From positions 62,001 to 126,000 of the forward strand of contig NZ_JNYE01000014.1 in the NCBI RefSeq assembly GCF_000717185.1: 64,000 bases of DNA. The letters run 5' to 3'. This DNA is from Kitasatospora phosalacinea (lineage in GTDB: Bacteria > Actinomycetota > Actinomycetes > Streptomycetales > Streptomycetaceae). Under the pieces are notes generated by a model that was not told the DNA's origin, searched no databases, and saw only the letters and a list, made by a program, of their open reading frames with translations. The position numbers were made by a program, and so were the translations under genes. The number at the start of each line of letters is the position of its first letter. Within the stretch, counting starts at the first letter, position 1. Below, piece after piece: positions 60,318 to 64,000 of this stretch.

Positions 60318-61120
60318 CGACGGAACACCCGCCGAACGGCCCCGCGGCGGCCGACCAGGCACCGGCCGACCAGGCGCCCGCCACGCGGGCGCCCGCCGCG
60401 CAGCAGTCGGCCGACCAGGAGCCGGTCGACCAGGAGCCGACCGGTCCCGCGGCGGCGGAACCGCCCGACGGTCCGGTCGTCTACTGGGACGTCCCCGTCT
60501 TCTTCCACTCGCTCGGCCTCGAACTGTCCGAGGAGGAACGGGAGGCGCACCTCGCCGAGGTCGCCCAGGAGATCTGGAGCGGCGGCACCGACTTCCAGCG
60601 CGAGACCGTGGCCTCCTGGTACCGGGAGATCGCGCGGGACGCCGCCGAGGCGGGCGCCCTCTACTCCGGCTTCCTGCTCGGCGTCCTCGACGACGGCCGG
60701 CTCAGCACCGGCAGCCTGGTCATCCAGAGCGCGCAGGCCGACACCCAGGACGCCGAGGCCGCGGCCGCCGCGATCGAGGAACTGCTCTCCGGGGACCCCG
60801 CCAACGAGGTCTTCACCGTGGACGCCCCGGTCGGGCCCGTGGTCGTCTCCGCCTACGGCACCATCAACGAGTTCGACGACGGCGAGGGGAACAAGGCCAA
60901 GCTCGAACTCGCCGAGGCCATCGCGTACATACCGGTCCCGCAGGTCGACACCCTGCTCACCATGACGGTCAGCACGCCCATCCTGAAGGAGTTCCCGGAC
61001 TACATGGCGGCCCTGGCCACCGTCGTGGAGAGCGTCGTGCTCGTCCGCCCGGGCGAGCAGCGCACCGCGCCGGTGCTCAGCCAGGGGTCGGCCAGCCGCA
61101 TCACCGAGATGTTCGGGTGA
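60314..61120 (+). CDS. hypothetical protein, third gene of the WXG operon
   Basis: A 268-aa soluble protein. An N-terminal ADQAPADQAPAT-type repeat region (about 10-50) precedes a compact domain (about 55-268) with GPVVYWDVPVFFHSLGLELS, YSGFLLGVLDDGRL and a late LVRPGEQRTAPVL. It may be a chaperone, regulator or immunity-like partner of the preceding WXG proteins; only gene coupling supports this. GTGA overlap with the next gene. Confidence 0.65.
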   Translation: MTTEHPPNGPAAADQAPADQAPATRAPAAQQSADQEPVDQEPTGPAAAEPPDGPVVYWDVPVFFHSLGLELSEEEREAHLAEVAQEIWSGGTDFQRETVASWYREIARDAAEAGALYSGFLLGVLDDGRLSTGSLVIQSAQADTQDAEAAAAAIEELLSGDPANEVFTVDAPVGPVVVSAYGTINEFDDGEGNKAKLELAEAIAYIPVPQVDTLLTMTVSTPILKEFPDYMAALATVVESVVLVRPGEQRTAPVLSQGSASRITEMFG

Positions 61121-61644
61121 GCGCCCCGCACCCGCCGGCCCCGCACCCGCCCGCCCCGCCCGGCGTCGACACCGGCCCGCTGCCCGGGCGCGGGGCCGTC
61201 GGACTGTGGCTGCAGTTCTGCCTGCAGTGGTTCTGGCTGCCCTTCCGGGTGGTCTGGTACCTGTTCGACAACCCCTCCGGCGACTGCGTGGCCGAGGAGA
61301 AGGAGTACCGCAAGTTCGTCCTCACCCCCAGCCGGTACCGCCTCGAACGCAGCGGCACCCGGGCGGAGTGGGAGGCGTGGGCCGACCGGGCCCTGGCGCG
61401 GGGCACCGACGCGGCGGCGCGCGGCGTGGCGAGCAGCGTGGAGCACTACAACAGCGGCAGGACCCGGTACCGGATCGAGGGGGACGGCCTCGTACCCCGC
61501 ACCACCATCCGCAGGCGCTACTACCGCGGCATCGGCGCCGAGGGGCTCGCCGCGCTGGCGGCCCGCCGCGGCTGGCAGATCGTCTGGGAGGACGCGCAGA
61601 AGCCGGAGATCCGCCTCTTCCAGCAGCAGCCGTACCAGCAGTAG
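61117..61644 (+). CDS. hypothetical protein, fourth gene of the WXG operon
   Basis: A 175-aa protein with a Pro/His-rich start (APHPPAPHPPAPPG), one hydrophobic stretch (LWLQFCLQWFWLPFRVVWYL) and a basic C-terminal domain with RTRYRIEGDGLVPRTTIRRR and RRGWQIVWEDAQ. It is likely peripheral or single-pass. The GTG start overlaps the upstream stop. The function is unknown. Confidence 0.65.
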   Translation: MSAPHPPAPHPPAPPGVDTGPLPGRGAVGLWLQFCLQWFWLPFRVVWYLFDNPSGDCVAEEKEYRKFVLTPSRYRLERSGTRAEWEAWADRALARGTDAAARGVASSVEHYNSGRTRYRIEGDGLVPRTTIRRRYYRGIGAEGLAALAARRGWQIVWEDAQKPEIRLFQQQPYQQ

Positions 61645-61650
61645 TCGTCG

Positions 61651-61680
61651 CCGCCCCCGCCCCCGGCCGGGCGGGGGCGG
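61651..61680. terminator. bidirectional GC hairpin
   Basis: 12-bp arms CCGCCCCCGCCC / GGGCGGGGGCGG with a 6-nt loop lie between the WXG operon and the convergent small gene. Confidence 0.75.
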
Positions 61681-61692
61681 GGCGGCAGTGAG

Positions 61693-62016
61693 TCAGTCCT
61701 CCTCGAACGGCTCCTCGCTGAACCGGAACCAGGCCCGCGGCGGCTCCACGTGCAGCAGGAACTCGGCCACCGGGCCGTCGGGGGAGTGCAGTTCGCAGGC
61801 CGCCTCCAGCGGGCCGTACGCCCGCTCCCAGGCCGCCCACTCCTCGGCCGCCGCCAGCCGGCGGCACTCGGCGAACCCCGGTGCGAGCCCCGGCCAGGCC
61901 GGGCCCGGGACGAACCCGCCGGACAGCCACGGGAAGTCCGCCTCGTCGATCCGGATCTCACCGACCAGCTCGCCGCCGTGCAGCAGGCGCCAGGTCTCCT
62001 CGGTGAACAGGCCCAT
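61693..62016 (-). CDS. hypothetical acidic protein
   Basis: A 107-aa acidic protein (MGLFTEETWRLLHGGELVGEI... WFRFSEEPFEED), probably soluble. The start at 62016 follows a GGAG box; the 24 codons upstream look non-coding. The family is not recognised. Confidence 0.6.
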   Translation of the reverse strand: MGLFTEETWRLLHGGELVGEIRIDEADFPWLSGGFVPGPAWPGLAPGFAECRRLAAAEEWAAWERAYGPLEAACELHSPDGPVAEFLLHVEPPRAWFRFSEEPFEED

Positions 62017-62229
62017 CGGGCGGCTCCATCGGGTCGGGTGGTGCGCGGGGGCGGACGGACGGCCCAGTCTGCCGCAGGGGTCCGACACCGCCCGCCGTCA
62101 CGGAAGCGCGCAGCGGTTTCACCCGTACGAGTGGATTGCGGAATCCGGGCGGCCCAGCGGGGTATCGGTGACCGCGGGCCCGCGGGCTCGTTAGGCATCG
62201 CGCCGATCTCTGACGACGAACACCTATAG

Positions 62230-64000
<1,771 letters not shown>

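Overview
The window is high-GC actinobacterial DNA with the look of a streptomycete (Streptomyces or Kitasatospora). The markers are a geosmin synthase, a SepX/GlpR divisome protein, a WhiJ-like regulator with DUF397 partners, an HrdD-type sigma factor behind a SigR-type promoter, many GTG starts and frequent ATGA/GTGA stop-start overlaps. Most long antisense reading frames are GC-codon shadows and are left out.

Layout. 1-1860: a YihY/BrkB membrane protein (cut by the window edge), polyprenol-phosphate mannosyltransferase and tRNA-Arg(CCU). 1860-7850: a small accessory stretch downstream of the tRNA, with a decayed IS1380-type element that splits a small gene, a secreted cysteine-containing protein and a MacB/FtsX-type ABC pair. 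7850-14840: AI-2E-family permease, a DNA-binding-type protein, quinone oxidoreductase, a WhiJ-like/DUF397 locus facing a three-gene operon of unknown function, an HPP membrane protein and an RsbW-like ATPase.

14949-32529 is the most unusual region, a biosynthetic locus for a ribosomally made peptide (RiPP). One co-directional run (16976-31441) encodes a double-glycine precursor peptide, a cytochrome P450, a three-part NHLM-type export system (HlyD-like adaptor, C39-peptidase ABC transporter, second ABC transporter), a LanM-type enzyme, a fused leader-binding/YcaO cyclodehydratase and a SagB-type dehydrogenase. The LanM keeps most dehydratase motifs, but its cyclase half lacks the usual zinc ligands. 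The precursor core has eleven Ser and a single Cys. Together this predicts a dehydroalanine- and azole-containing peptide rather than a ring-rich lantibiotic. An ABC-2 exporter is divergent from the operon, with an inverted repeat between them. An atypical response regulator closes the locus.

32780-53900 is largely housekeeping: a LuxR-type regulator behind a tiny coupled leader ORF, MurJ, a PAP2 protein, HrdD, MscL, an FmdB zinc ribbon, an MFS transporter, a K+/H+ antiporter, a penicillin-acylase-family protein, 5-formyl-THF cyclo-ligase, a GGDEF protein, then galU-moeA/glp-moaC-mog-GNAT and sepX/glpR. The GNAT gene appears to start at CTG. 53972-64000: tRNA-Ala(CGC), a PhnA-like zinc protein, an ArsR-family regulator with a probable operator, gene remnants, an acyltransferase, a four-gene WXG100/type-VII-like operon, and the first 586 codons of geosmin synthase, cut by the window end.
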